A stretch of 64,000 nucleotides of DNA from Pseudomonas sp. Irchel s3b2 (GCF_900187445.1 NZ_FYEB01000007.1:18231-82230), one strand, 5' to 3'. Positions 25,762 through 35,775 are shown, counted from the stretch's first letter. Translations and numbers: made by a program. The notes: generated by a model not told the origin, from the sequence alone.

Positions 25762-25771
25762 ACAAGGAAGT
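25762..25771 (+). promoter_or_regulatory. RsmA/RsmE (CsrA-family) binding site over the aprA Shine-Dalgarno
   Basis: ACAAGGAAGT matches every fixed position of the (A/U)CANGGANG(U/A) recognition consensus and includes the ribosome site of aprA, whose ATG is at 25778. Binding would block translation. Gac/Rsm control of the alkaline protease is established in fluorescent pseudomonads; that it acts here is inference. Confidence 0.7.
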
Positions 25772-25777
25772 GTGTTT

Positions 25778-27235
25778 ATGTCGAAAGTAAAAGACAACGC
25801 TATTGATCTTGCCGAACAGGGTTTTGCGCCATTGCAAGCATTGGCAGCACCCAGTTCCGCCTACAACCAGATCGATAGTTTCAGCCATCAGTATGATCGG
25901 GGCGGCAATCTCACGGTCAATGGCAAACCCTCCTTCTCCGTCGACGAGGCGGCTACCCAGCTGCTGCGTGATGGCGCTGCCTACCAGGACAAGGACGGCA
26001 GCGGCAAAATCGAACTCACCTACACGTTCCTGACCTCGGCTTCGTCGAGCACCATGAACAAGCACGGCATCACCGGGTTCAGTCAGTTCAGTGCGCAACA
26101 GAAAGCCCAGGCCGTGCTCGCCATGCAATCCTGGGCCGACGTGGCCAATGTTACCTTCACCAATCAGACCTCTGGCGGTGACGGTCACATGACCTTCGGT
26201 AACTACAGTGGCGGTCAGGATGGCGCGGCGGCTTTCGCCTACCTGCCAGGCACCGGTCCAGGTTATGACGGTACGTCGTGGTATCTGACGGGCAGTGGCT
26301 ATAACGTCAACAAGACGCCGGACCTGAACAACTACGGTCGCCAGACCTTGACCCATGAAATCGGTCACTCCCTGGGCCTGGCTCACCCTGGCGATTACAA
26401 CGCCGGTGAAGGCGCGCCGAGCTACAACGACGCGACCTACGGCGAAGACACCCGCGGTTACAGCCTCATGAGTTACTGGAGCGAAAGCAATACTGACCAG
26501 AACTTCAGCAAGGGCGGTGTGGAAGCCTATGCGTCCGGCCCGCTGATGGACGATATCGCCGCCATCCAGAAACTCTACGGTGCCAACACCACCACCCGTA
26601 CCGGTGATACCACCTACGGCTTCAACTCCAACGCCGGTCGCGACTTCCTGAGCGCGTCTTCGTCGTCGGACAAAGTCGTGTTCTCGGTCTGGGATGCGGG
26701 CGGCAAGGACACACTGGATTTCTCCGGTTTTACCCAAAACCAGAAGATCAATCTCAATGAAGCCTCGTTCTCCGATGTTGGCGGCATGGTGGGCAACGTG
26801 TCCATCGCCAAGGGCGTCACCGTCGAGAACGCGATTGGCGGTTCGGGTAGCGACCTGCTGATCGGTAACAGCGTGGCCAACGAGCTGAAGGGCGGTGCCG
26901 GCAACGACATCCTCTTCGGCGCGGGCGGTGTGGACAAACTGTGGGGCGGTTCAGGTTCGGACACCTTCGTGTTCGCGGCCAGCAGCGACTCCAAGCCAGG
27001 TGCTGTCGACCAGATCTTCGATTTCGTCAGTGGCCTGGACAAGATCGACCTGACCGGCATCACCAACGGCGCGGGCCTGCACTTCGTGAACTCGTTCACT
27101 GGTGCGGCAGGCGATGCGGTGTTGACTACCTCGGGCGGCAACAGCCTGTTGTCGGTGGACTTCTCCGGGCACGGCGTGGCTGACTTCCTGGTCAGCACCG
27201 TTGGCCAGGCAGCGTTCTCGGACATCGTGGCCTGA
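25778..27235 (+). CDS. aprA: Alkaline metalloprotease (serralysin, AprA/AprX)
   Basis: A 485-aa secreted zinc metalloprotease. The zinc site HEIGHSLGLAH begins at His193, the Met-turn SLMSYW follows near residue 230, and the C-terminal third carries RTX calcium-binding nonapeptides (GGSGSDLLIG, GGAGNDILFG, GGSGSDTFVF) around residues 350-410. A hydrophobic C-terminal secretion signal ends the protein. There is no N-terminal signal peptide, as expected for type I export by AprDEF encoded just downstream. ATG 25778 has AAGGA nine bases upstream; GTG/TTG codons slightly earlier are unlikely. A Gac/Rsm-type site overlaps the ribosome site. This is the main milk-spoilage and virulence protease of the group. 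Confidence 0.97.
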   Translation: MSKVKDNAIDLAEQGFAPLQALAAPSSAYNQIDSFSHQYDRGGNLTVNGKPSFSVDEAATQLLRDGAAYQDKDGSGKIELTYTFLTSASSSTMNKHGITGFSQFSAQQKAQAVLAMQSWADVANVTFTNQTSGGDGHMTFGNYSGGQDGAAAFAYLPGTGPGYDGTSWYLTGSGYNVNKTPDLNNYGRQTLTHEIGHSLGLAHPGDYNAGEGAPSYNDATYGEDTRGYSLMSYWSESNTDQNFSKGGVEAYASGPLMDDIAAIQKLYGANTTTRTGDTTYGFNSNAGRDFLSASSSSDKVVFSVWDAGGKDTLDFSGFTQNQKINLNEASFSDVGGMVGNVSIAKGVTVENAIGGSGSDLLIGNSVANELKGGAGNDILFGAGGVDKLWGGSGSDTFVFAASSDSKPGAVDQIFDFVSGLDKIDLTGITNGAGLHFVNSFTGAAGDAVLTTSGGNSLLSVDFSGHGVADFLVSTVGQAAFSDIVA

Positions 27236-27311
27236 TTCAAGGCAAAAAGGAGGGCGGCGTTTGACGCGCCGCTCTCTGTCCCTTGAACGACGATCCAGAG
27301 TAAAACGCCCT

Positions 27312-27734
27312 ATGATCCAGAACGCTTTTACCTACAAAGCAACCGCGTGGCTGTTGGCGACGCTGATGATGTTTCTTGGAGATGTAGCCATGGCACGCAG
27401 TCTGAAATTGGCCGACCCGTCGGAACTGGCCGGGAAATGGCAGGCCACCTTGAATACCGCGCAAGACTCGCCCGAGTCCCAGGCGCTGCAGGACAAGCCG
27501 TCGAATGTCTGCTCGATCGAGCTCAAGTTGAACCAGACCCTGGGTGAAGGGGCTGACTGTCTCGGCGCTTGGCTGAACGAGTCGGTGATGGGCTGGTTCC
27601 CGGAACCGGACGGCATTGCCGTAACCGGTAAAGAAGGCTCAAGAATTGTGTTTTTCAGTCGACAGCAAGAAGGGTTTTATAAAAGCACCTTGAAATCAGG
27701 TCTGATCATTACGCTAGAGCGCGCAGCAGATTAA
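27312..27734 (+). CDS. inh: Alkaline protease inhibitor (AprI/Inh)
   Basis: A 140-aa periplasmic inhibitor that protects the producer from any AprA that folds inside the cell. An N-terminal signal peptide of about 28 residues ends in VAMA, followed by the mature SLKLADPSELAGKWQ, the segment whose N-terminus plugs the protease active site in this family. Two cysteines (near residues 68 and 83) would form the family disulfide. The start at ATG 27312 lacks a strong ribosome site; longer upstream frames have no signal peptide. Located between aprA and aprD, as in other Pseudomonas apr operons. Confidence 0.92.
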   Translation: MIQNAFTYKATAWLLATLMMFLGDVAMARSLKLADPSELAGKWQATLNTAQDSPESQALQDKPSNVCSIELKLNQTLGEGADCLGAWLNESVMGWFPEPDGIAVTGKEGSRIVFFSRQQEGFYKSTLKSGLIITLERAAD

Positions 27735-27927
27735 GTGGAATGCTGAATAATAAAATTCGTTATGCCGTTATAAGCAGCCAGTCAATAACCGGAACTCTTT
27801 AAGGAGGACAAAGGGCTGTTATTAATGGATAAGCGATAACCGGCAAAAGAATGTCTCGACTCGTGTGCGGACAGTTAATTAAAAACCTCGCCAAGTAGAG
27901 CGAGGCTTAACACCTCAGGAAAAACCA

Positions 27928-29715
27928 ATGAAGATGGCGAAGAGCCCGGTCACCGCACCGTTATTCAAGGCGCTGGGCGACTATAAAAGCATCCTGATCA
28001 GCGTCGGGTGCTTTACCGCATTGATTAATGTGCTGATGTTGGTCCCGTCGATTTATATGCTTCAGGTCTATGACCGGGTACTGTCTTCGCAAAATGAAAC
28101 CACCCTGGCGATGTTGTCGTTGATGGTGGTTGGGTTCTTCGCTTTTATCGGTCTGCTGGAGATCGTGCGCAGCTTCATCGTTATCCGTATCGGCAGCCAA
28201 CTGGAGCGCCGTTTCAACCTGCGGGTGTATCAGGCCGCTTTCGAGCGCAACCTGTTCAACCGCGAGGGCAACGCGGGGCAATCCCTGGGCGACCTGACCC
28301 ATATTCGCCAATTCGTCACCGGCCCGGCGCTGTTTGCCTTCTTCGACGCACCGTGGTTTCCGGTCTACCTGTTTGTGATCTTTCTGTTCAACGTCTGGCT
28401 CGGCGTATTAGCTACCGCGGGTGCGGTACTGCTGATCGGGTTGGCCTGCCTCAACGAGGCGATGACCAAAAAGCCCTTGGGCGAAGCCGCTGGGTTTTCC
28501 CAGAAATCCAGCCAACTGGCCACCAGTCACCTGCATAACGCCGAAACCATTCAGGCCATGGGCATGCTCGGTGTCTTGCGCAAGCGCTGGTTTCAGGTGC
28601 ACTCGCGTTTTCTGGGCCTGCAGAATCAGGCCAGCGACACCGGCGCGGTCATCAGCTCCCTGAGCAAAACCCTGCGCCTGTGCCTGCAATCCCTGGTGCT
28701 GGGGCTGGGCGCCTTGTTGGTGATCCAGGGTGACATGACCGCCGGGATGATGATCGCCGGTTCGATCCTGATGGGCCGCGTGCTGAGCCCCATCGATCAA
28801 TTGATCGCTGTGTGGAAGCAGTGGAGTGGCGCCAAGCTCGCTTACCGCCGTCTCGACGCCTTGCTGCAAGCCTATCCACCGACTGAGGAGGCGATGGCGC
28901 TGCCGGCGCCGAAAGGTCAGATCACCTTCGAGCAAGTCAGCGCCGGCCCGCCAGGGCAACGAGCAGCGACTTTGCATATGGTCAATTTCAACCTGGGCGC
29001 CGGGGAAGTGCTGGGCGTGCTTGGGGCTTCCGGCTCCGGTAAATCGACCCTGGCCCGGGTGCTGGTCGGCGTCTGGCCGACGTTGGGCGGCACGGTACGC
29101 CTCGACGGCGCGGACATTCATCGCTGGAACCGCGACGACCTTGGCCCCTACATCGGTTATCTGCCCCAGGACATTGAATTGTTCAGCGGCAGCATCGCCG
29201 AAAACATCGCCCGATTCCGTGAGGCGGATCCGCAAAAAGTCGTCGAAGCCGCGCAACAGGCCGGCGTTCATGAACTGATCCTGCGCATGCCGCAGGGCTA
29301 CGACACGGTGCTAGGCGAGGACGGCAGCGGTTTGTCCGGTGGCCAGAAGCAACGTGTGGCCCTGGCTCGTGCGCTGTACGGCAACCCGAGCCTGGTGGTG
29401 CTGGATGAACCGAACTCCAACCTCGATACCGTCGGCGAAGCGGCACTGGCCGGCGCCATCGCGCACATGAAGGCCCGGGGCACCAGCGTGATTCTGGTTA
29501 CCCATCGCTCTTCGGCCCTGGCCCAGGCCGACAAATTGCTAGTGCTCAACGAAGGTCGCTTGCAGGCCTTTGGCCCAAGTCAGGAGGTACTGAAGGCGCT
29601 TGCCGGTAATCAATCAGGCGCCCAGGAACAACAACGTGAAAAACCTGCGCAAGCACCGGGCGGGCTCAGCATGAGCCGGCAGTATCAGCCCACGACAAGG
29701 AATTCGGGTGTATGA
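27928..29715 (+). CDS. aprD: Type I secretion ABC transporter AprD
   Basis: A 595-aa inner-membrane ABC exporter. The N-terminal domain (about residues 15-320) has five to six membrane segments. The nucleotide-binding domain has Walker A GASGSGKST near 370, the LSGGQKQR signature near 470, Walker B LVVLDEPNSNLD and an H-loop in VTHRS. There is no C39 peptidase domain, consistent with export of leaderless RTX proteins. AGGA precedes ATG 27928; ATG 27934 is an alternative. It powers export of AprA and probably both lipases downstream. Its stop overlaps the aprE start. Confidence 0.96.
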   Translation: MKMAKSPVTAPLFKALGDYKSILISVGCFTALINVLMLVPSIYMLQVYDRVLSSQNETTLAMLSLMVVGFFAFIGLLEIVRSFIVIRIGSQLERRFNLRVYQAAFERNLFNREGNAGQSLGDLTHIRQFVTGPALFAFFDAPWFPVYLFVIFLFNVWLGVLATAGAVLLIGLACLNEAMTKKPLGEAAGFSQKSSQLATSHLHNAETIQAMGMLGVLRKRWFQVHSRFLGLQNQASDTGAVISSLSKTLRLCLQSLVLGLGALLVIQGDMTAGMMIAGSILMGRVLSPIDQLIAVWKQWSGAKLAYRRLDALLQAYPPTEEAMALPAPKGQITFEQVSAGPPGQRAATLHMVNFNLGAGEVLGVLGASGSGKSTLARVLVGVWPTLGGTVRLDGADIHRWNRDDLGPYIGYLPQDIELFSGSIAENIARFREADPQKVVEAAQQAGVHELILRMPQGYDTVLGEDGSGLSGGQKQRVALARALYGNPSLVVLDEPNSNLDTVGEAALAGAIAHMKARGTSVILVTHRSSALAQADKLLVLNEGRLQAFGPSQEVLKALAGNQSGAQEQQREKPAQAPGGLSMSRQYQPTTRNSGV

Positions 29716-31061
29716 GCAGCGCACGCATGAACGACGACAGCGAAGCGACGATGGAACACGACTACATCGCCGAACGCCCTGAGCGCGACGCGCGATTCTT
29801 CGCCCGCATGGGCTGGATTCTGGCGATTGTCGGTGCCGGCAGTTTTTTCACTTGGGCGAGCCTCGCGCCGCTCGATCAGGGCATTCCGGTACAGGGGACC
29901 GTGGTGGTCTCGGGCAAGCGCAAAGCTGTGCAATCGATGAGCAGCGGCGTGGTCAGCCAGATTCTGGTGCGTGAAGGGCAAGTGGTGAAGCAGGGCCAGC
30001 CGCTGTTTCGCCTCGACCAGACCCAAGTCGCGGCCGACGTGCAATCACTGCAAGCGCAATACCGCATGGCGTGGGCCAGCCTGGCGCGCTGGCAGAGTGA
30101 ACGGGACAACCTCAAGCAGGTGAATTTCCCCGCTGAACTGAGCAATGATCCTGACCCGCGCCTGGCCTTGGTACTCGAAGGCCAACGGCAATTGTTCAGT
30201 AGCCGTCGCGAAGCCTTTTCCCGTGAACAAGCGGCCCTGCGTGCCAACATCGAAGGCGCCAGCGCGCAACTGGCCGGCATGCGCCGCGCGCGCACCGACC
30301 TGACGGCCCAGGCCAGTTCCCTGCAACAACAGTTGAGCAATCTTCAGCCCTTGGCGGACAACGGCTACATTCCGCGCAACCGCTTGATGGATTACCAGCG
30401 TCAGTTGTCGCAAGTGCAGCAACAGCTGGCAGAAAATACCGGCGAAAGCGGCCGGGTGGAGCAGGGCATCCTTGAATCCCGTCTGAAACTGCAACAGCAC
30501 AGTGAGGAATACCAGAAGGAAGTTCGCAGCCAACTGGCCGACGCGCAGCTCAAAAGCGTGACCCTGGAAGAGCAACTGACTTCCGCCGGTTTCGACCTGC
30601 AACACAGCGAAATCATCGCCACCGCCGACGGCATCGCCGTCAACCTTGGGGTTCACACCGAAGGCGCCGTGGTACGTCAGGGCGACACCCTGCTGGAGAT
30701 CGTCCCGCAAGGCACTCGCCTGGAAGTGGAAGGGCACCTGCCGATCAACCTGATCGACAAGGTCGGCACGCACTTGCCGGTGGACATTCTGTTCACCGCG
30801 TTCAACCAGAGCCGTACCCCGCGAGTGCCGGGAGAAGTCAGCCTGATTTCCGCTGACCAGATGGTCGATGAAAAAACCGGTGTGCCGTACTACGTGCTGC
30901 GCAGCAGCGTCAGTGACCAGGCCATGGAAAAACTCAACGGCCTGGTGATCAAGCCCGGCATGCCGGCAGAAATGTTTGTGCGCACCGGTGAACGATCACT
31001 CCTCAACTATTTGTTCAAACCGCTGCTTGACCGGGCAGGCTCCGCGTTGACCGAGGAATAA
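29712..31061 (+). CDS. aprE: Type I secretion membrane-fusion protein AprE
   Basis: A 449-aa HlyD-family periplasmic adaptor. One membrane segment lies near residues 33-53, followed by the first half of the lipoyl domain (VVVSGKRKAVQSMSSGVV), a long coiled-coil hairpin at about 110-290, and a beta-barrel region ending FVRTGERSLLNYLFKPL, the C-terminal signature of the family. ATG 29712 overlaps the aprD stop (ATGA); a later ATG at 29727 is possible. It bridges AprD and AprF. Confidence 0.96.
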   Translation: MSSARMNDDSEATMEHDYIAERPERDARFFARMGWILAIVGAGSFFTWASLAPLDQGIPVQGTVVVSGKRKAVQSMSSGVVSQILVREGQVVKQGQPLFRLDQTQVAADVQSLQAQYRMAWASLARWQSERDNLKQVNFPAELSNDPDPRLALVLEGQRQLFSSRREAFSREQAALRANIEGASAQLAGMRRARTDLTAQASSLQQQLSNLQPLADNGYIPRNRLMDYQRQLSQVQQQLAENTGESGRVEQGILESRLKLQQHSEEYQKEVRSQLADAQLKSVTLEEQLTSAGFDLQHSEIIATADGIAVNLGVHTEGAVVRQGDTLLEIVPQGTRLEVEGHLPINLIDKVGTHLPVDILFTAFNQSRTPRVPGEVSLISADQMVDEKTGVPYYVLRSSVSDQAMEKLNGLVIKPGMPAEMFVRTGERSLLNYLFKPLLDRAGSALTEE

Positions 31062-31063
31062 GG

Positions 31064-32446
31064 ATGTTCGGCTGTATGAATAAGTTTTCTTTGCTCGCAG
31101 CGACCGTGGCGTTGCTGACGTGCAACAGCGTGATGGCCATGGGGCCGTTCGACATTTATGAGCAAGCGTTACGCAATGATCCGGTGTTTCTCGGCGCCAT
31201 CAAGGAACGCGATGCAGGCCTTGAAAACCGCGCCATCGGCCGCGCCGGGCTGCTGCCCAGGATCGGTTACAACTACAACAAGGGGCGTAACACCTCCAAG
31301 GTCACTCAAATTAATGAGGGGAGACCAGACTTCACCGAGGACCGCAACTACAGCAGTTACGGTTCGACCTTGACCTTGCAACAGCCGCTGCTCGATTACG
31401 AGGCTTATGCGGCGTACCGCAAAGGCGTGGCGCAATCGCTGTTCGCTGACGAAAACTATCGTGGCAAGAGCCAGGAACTGCTGGTTCGCGTGCTGGAGAA
31501 TTATACCAAGGCGCTGTTCGCTCAGGATCAGATCGACATCGCGCGGGCCAAGAAAAAAGCCTTCGAGCAGCAGTTTCAGCAGAACGAGCAGATGTTCCGC
31601 CAAGGGGAGGGCACGCGCACCGACATCCTCGAAGCCGAGTCACGTTACGAGCTGGCGACCGCCGAGGAAATCGAGGCACGGGACGAACAGGATGCGTCTC
31701 TGCGGGAGCTGGGCGCACTGATTGGCGTGCCGGCCATCGACATTGGCGACCTGACGCCGCTGGATCAGAACTTCCAGACCTTCACCCTGCAACCGGCCAA
31801 TTACGACACCTGGCACGAGATGGCGGTGGCCAATAACCCGACCCTGGCCTCCCAGCGCCAGGCGGTGGAAGTGGCGCGCTACGAGGTCGAACGTAACCGC
31901 GCCGGCCACCTGCCAAAAGTCAGCGCCTACGCCTCGGTGCGCCAGAACGAATCGGAAAGCGGCAACACCTATAACCAGCGCTACGACACCAACACCATCG
32001 GCATCGAAGTCAACGTGCCGCTGTATGCCGGCGGCGGTGTCTCGGCTTCGACCCGTCAGGCTAGCCGCACCATGGAACAGGCCGAGTACGAGCTGGACGG
32101 CAAGACCCGCGAAACCTTGATCCAGCTGCGCCGTCAGTTCAGCGCCTGCCTGTCGGGGGTCAATAAATTGCGGGCTTATCAGAAGGCATTGGTGTCGGCC
32201 GAAGCGCTGGTGGTCTCGACCAAACAAAGCATTTTGGGCGGCGAACGGGTCAACCTCGATGCGCTGAATGCCGAACAACAACTGTTCACCACCCGCCGGG
32301 ATCTGGCCCAGGCACGCTACGACTATTTGATGGCCTGGACCAAATTGCACTACTACGCCGGCACCTTGAACGAACAGGATTTGGCCAAGGTGGATGAGGC
32401 CTTCGGCCAGGGCCCGAACAAGGAAAAAAATCGCACATCCCCGTAG
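31064..32446 (+). CDS. aprF: Type I secretion outer-membrane channel AprF (TolC family)
   Basis: A 460-aa TolC-type outer-membrane protein. A signal peptide ends at about residue 25 (VMAMG); the mature protein begins with the family-typical DIYEQALRNDP. Two repeated outer-membrane-efflux halves follow, at about residues 35-230 and 240-440. ATG 31064 is two bases after the aprE stop; ATG 31076 would give a more compact signal peptide and is equally possible. Completes the AprDEF conduit. A REP pair follows the gene, but the operon may continue into the autotransporter. Confidence 0.95.
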   Translation: MFGCMNKFSLLAATVALLTCNSVMAMGPFDIYEQALRNDPVFLGAIKERDAGLENRAIGRAGLLPRIGYNYNKGRNTSKVTQINEGRPDFTEDRNYSSYGSTLTLQQPLLDYEAYAAYRKGVAQSLFADENYRGKSQELLVRVLENYTKALFAQDQIDIARAKKKAFEQQFQQNEQMFRQGEGTRTDILEAESRYELATAEEIEARDEQDASLRELGALIGVPAIDIGDLTPLDQNFQTFTLQPANYDTWHEMAVANNPTLASQRQAVEVARYEVERNRAGHLPKVSAYASVRQNESESGNTYNQRYDTNTIGIEVNVPLYAGGGVSASTRQASRTMEQAEYELDGKTRETLIQLRRQFSACLSGVNKLRAYQKALVSAEALVVSTKQSILGGERVNLDALNAEQQLFTTRRDLAQARYDYLMAWTKLHYYAGTLNEQDLAKVDEAFGQGPNKEKNRTSP

Positions 32447-32471
32447 AGCTGCCATGAACGACGCCGCCCCC

Positions 32472-32553
32472 GTAGGAGCCGGCTTGCCGGCGAAGGCATT
32501 TTTATGGGCGCTGCATGACGTGAGGCCGTTTTCGCTGGCAAGCCAGCTCCTAC
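32472..32553. repeat. REP pair, gtaggagc family
   Basis: GTAGGAGCCGGCTTGCCGGC and CTGGCAAGCCAGCTCCTAC are inverted across about 45 bases. It lies between aprF and the autotransporter gene. Related pairs are at 39452 and 48431. A single tgtagcagc-type element follows at about 32584-32618. Confidence 0.88.
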
Positions 32554-32704
32554 AAAAACAAAAAAAGCGAGAGCCATGAACATGCTACAGCCGGACGCAG
32601 GCTTCGCCAGCTGCTACAGATCGCGTTAACGCGGGGTGTATCGGCAGGAAGGCACGCCTTTGAAGGCACAAGGATTTTGCAACACAACTAAGGACGGTAG
32701 TTCG

Positions 32705-35700
32705 ATGAATAACAAGTACAACAACCTTGCCTTGCTCTGCGCACTGGCCACTCTGGGCACCGCACACGCGGACCCCTACGTAGAAAACGGCAGGACAGGC
32801 GATCCCGATAGCTGGCGCAGCACAGAGTTCAACGCCGATTGGGGCCTGGGGGCGATCAATGCTCAGGAGGCCTACGCCGCCGGTTACACCGGCAAAGGGG
32901 TGAAGCTGGGGATTTTCGATCAACCGGTTTACGCCTTGCACCCGGAGTTTTCCGGGGCCAATAAAGTGATCACGCTGGTCACCAGCGGCTTCCGCGAATA
33001 CACCGACCCGTACATTCCAGTCAAAGCCGGGGATGCCTTTCTGTATGACGGTTCACCCTCGGTAGGTTCCAACGGCAAACTCGGCGCCCACGGCACTCAC
33101 GTTGGCGGGATCGCCGCGGGCAGTCGCGATGGCGGGCCGATGCACGGCGTCGCTTTTGGCGCGCAGATCATCAGCGCCGACAACGGCGACCCGGGCCCGG
33201 AAGACGGGATTATTCGCGGCAACGACGGCGCGGTGTACAAGGCCGGTTGGGACGCCCTGATCGCTAGCGGCGCGCGGATCATCAACAACAGCTGGGGCAT
33301 CGGCATCACCGATCGCTTCGATTTGGGCGGTCGGGACCCGGCGTATCCGCACTTCACCGTGCAGGACGCACAATTGCAATTCAACGAGATCCAGACCTTG
33401 CTGGGGACCAAACCCGGCGGTGCCTACGACGGCGCCATCTCGGCGGCCCGCAGCGGCATCGTGACGATCTTCGCCGCTGGCAACGACTACAACCTCAACA
33501 ACCCGGACGCCATCGCCGGCCTCGGTTACTTCGTCCCGGAGATCGCGCCGAACTGGATGACCGTCGCCGCCTTGCAGAGGAACCCGGACACCAGCAGCCC
33601 CGACCCTTACAACATCAGCACCTTCTCGTCGCGCTGCGGCTACACCGCGAGTTTCTGCGTGTCGGCACCGGGAAGCCGGATCTACAGCGCGATCATCAGC
33701 GGCACCAATGCCGATGACCTGACCACCGGCTACGCCAATTACAACGGCACCTCCATGGCGGCGCCGCACGTTGCAGGCTCGGTGGCGGTGTTGATGGAAC
33801 GCTTCCCGTACATGACCGGCGCGCAAGTCGCCAGTGTGCTGCGCACCACCGCCACCGACCTCGGCGCACCCGGTGTCGACTCACTGTACGGCTGGGGCAT
33901 GATCAACCTGCGCAAAGGCATCGATGGTCCGGCAATGTTCGTGACCGAGCAGGACATTCCCGAGGAATTGCGCATCGAAGGCGCCTACGGCTCAAGCCAG
34001 TTTGTTGCGGACTTGCCGGGTATCGGCGCGATCATCGATGCCGGCAAACCCACCGAGCGTGTGTGCAATGACGTGCACTGCGGGCTCGACGTCTGGCGCA
34101 ACGACATTTTCGGCCATGGCGGCCTGACCAAGCAGGGCATTGGCACACTGGTGCTGACCGGCGCCAATACCTACGCCGGCCCGACCCTGGTCAATCAGGG
34201 CCGATTGGCGATCAACGGTTCGCTGCTGTCGGCCGTCACCGTCAATGACAGCGGGATCCTCGGCGGTAACGGCAGCATCGCGGCGCTGACCGCGAAAAGC
34301 GGCGGTACCGTGGCGCCCGGCAATTCCATCGGCACCCTGCAGGTGGCGGGCGACGTGACCTTCGAGCCTGGTTCGACCTACGCTGTAGAACTGTCACCCA
34401 CCAGCAGCGACCAGATCATCGCCGGCGGCAAGGCGATCATCGAGGGCGCAACCGTCAGCCTGTCTCTGGAAAACAGCCCTACATTGCTGACCACCAGCGA
34501 AGCGAAAACCCTGCTTGGCAATCAGTACAACATCCTGCAAGCGGCTGGCGGAATCGAAGGGCGCTTCGGTGCGGTGGTGCCGGACTACCTGTTTATCGGT
34601 GGCACCCTCGACTACTCGGCTAGCGGTATTCAACTGGCCGTCGAGCGCAACGCGACATCCTTCACCAGCGTTGGCCAAACCCCGAACCAACGCGCCGTGG
34701 CCGCTGCCGCCGAGCAGTTGGGCGCAGGTAATCCGCTCTACGAAACCCTGCTGCTGTCGCCGACTGCAGCCGTGGCGCAACAAGCGTTCCAGCAACTCTC
34801 CGGTGAGATTCACCCGGCAATCGGCACGCTGCTGATCAACGACAGCCGTTACCTGCGCGATGCAGTCGGCGAGCGTCTGCGTGAGCACGATCTGTTCGAC
34901 GCCGGGGCACCCACCGATGACCGCAGCAACGCCTGGCTCAAAGTGCTCGGCGCCTGGGGCAAGAGCGATGGCGGGCATGAAAACGCCAGTTCCAACAGTT
35001 CCATCGGCGGGCTGCTGGCCGGTGTCGACGGCTTGATCACTGAAGATACGCGACTGGGGTTCGTCACCGGTTATAGCGACAGCTCGTTGAGCATGGGCGA
35101 TGGCACACATTCGTCAGCCTCGGTCGACAGCTACCACTTGGGTGCCTACCTAGGCCATGAAATCGACGCGCTGCGCCTGAGCGTCGGCGGTGCTTACAGC
35201 TGGCATCGCATTGACGTCAAACGTGACCTGCAATTTGGCGACGTCAGCGGCCAGCAGAAATCCAAACGCGATGCGACCTCCGCGCAACTGTTCACCGAAG
35301 CGGCGTATCGCCTGGACCTGCAACCGATCGCTCTGGAGCCGTTCGTCAATCTGGCTTACGTGCACTTGAACACTGAAAGCTTCAGTGAAAAAGGTGATGC
35401 CGCAGCGCTCAAGGGCGGTGAAAACAACCGCGACGTGGTGCTTTCGACCCTTGGCTTGCGGGCGAGCAAAGCCATTGCGTTGTCCGACCAGCAACAGCTG
35501 GAACTGTCCGGCACGCTCGGCTGGCAGCACAACCTGAGCAACACCCGTTCCGAAGACCACCTGGCGTTCGTCAACGGCAACACCGCGTTCAGCGTGCAAA
35601 GCGTGTCCATGGACCGCGATGCCGCAGTGGTCGGTGCCCGTGCCGGATTGGCGCTGGGCCGCGATACCCGTTTGAACCTGGATTACAACGGGCTGCTCGG

Positions 35701-35752
35701 CTCCCGGGAAAAAGACCACGGTGTGGGCCTGACCCTGGACTGGCAGTTCTGA
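32705..35752 (+). CDS. Subtilisin-type serine protease autotransporter
   Basis: A 1015-aa type Va autotransporter. A signal peptide ends at GTAHA (residue 22). The S8 peptidase domain carries Asp72 (KLGIFDQP), His129 (GAHGTHVGG) and Ser350 (GTSMAAPHVAG). An autotransporter-associated repeat (LTKQGIGTLVLTGANTY) lies near residue 480, then a passenger stem. The C-terminal beta-barrel, about residues 745-1015, ends in LDWQF with the terminal Phe. ATG 32705 has AAGGA nine bases upstream; an upstream frame start at 32636 would place the signal peptide internally. It corresponds to the PrtA/PrtB autotransporters of the P. fluorescens aprX-lipA operon; only one copy is present here. Confidence 0.93.
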   Translation: MNNKYNNLALLCALATLGTAHADPYVENGRTGDPDSWRSTEFNADWGLGAINAQEAYAAGYTGKGVKLGIFDQPVYALHPEFSGANKVITLVTSGFREYTDPYIPVKAGDAFLYDGSPSVGSNGKLGAHGTHVGGIAAGSRDGGPMHGVAFGAQIISADNGDPGPEDGIIRGNDGAVYKAGWDALIASGARIINNSWGIGITDRFDLGGRDPAYPHFTVQDAQLQFNEIQTLLGTKPGGAYDGAISAARSGIVTIFAAGNDYNLNNPDAIAGLGYFVPEIAPNWMTVAALQRNPDTSSPDPYNISTFSSRCGYTASFCVSAPGSRIYSAIISGTNADDLTTGYANYNGTSMAAPHVAGSVAVLMERFPYMTGAQVASVLRTTATDLGAPGVDSLYGWGMINLRKGIDGPAMFVTEQDIPEELRIEGAYGSSQFVADLPGIGAIIDAGKPTERVCNDVHCGLDVWRNDIFGHGGLTKQGIGTLVLTGANTYAGPTLVNQGRLAINGSLLSAVTVNDSGILGGNGSIAALTAKSGGTVAPGNSIGTLQVAGDVTFEPGSTYAVELSPTSSDQIIAGGKAIIEGATVSLSLENSPTLLTTSEAKTLLGNQYNILQAAGGIEGRFGAVVPDYLFIGGTLDYSASGIQLAVERNATSFTSVGQTPNQRAVAAAAEQLGAGNPLYETLLLSPTAAVAQQAFQQLSGEIHPAIGTLLINDSRYLRDAVGERLREHDLFDAGAPTDDRSNAWLKVLGAWGKSDGGHENASSNSSIGGLLAGVDGLITEDTRLGFVTGYSDSSLSMGDGTHSSASVDSYHLGAYLGHEIDALRLSVGGAYSWHRIDVKRDLQFGDVSGQQKSKRDATSAQLFTEAAYRLDLQPIALEPFVNLAYVHLNTESFSEKGDAAALKGGENNRDVVLSTLGLRASKAIALSDQQQLELSGTLGWQHNLSNTRSEDHLAFVNGNTAFSVQSVSMDRDAAVVGARAGLALGRDTRLNLDYNGLLGSREKDHGVGLTLDWQF

Positions 35753-35775
35753 TTTGACGCTAAGGAAGCAAGAAC

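Larger units (their letters stand above)
25018..25777. other. 760-base AT-rich intergenic region upstream of aprA
   Basis: Noticeably more AT-rich than its surroundings. It holds one short codon-biased frame on the - strand (25163-25378, listed separately) and otherwise looks non-coding. The last 250 bases should contain the promoter and leader of the secreted-protease operon. A GGGCGAG...CTCGCC inverted repeat lies around 25699-25723. No convincing sigma-70 boxes or RNA gene were identified. Confidence 0.6.
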
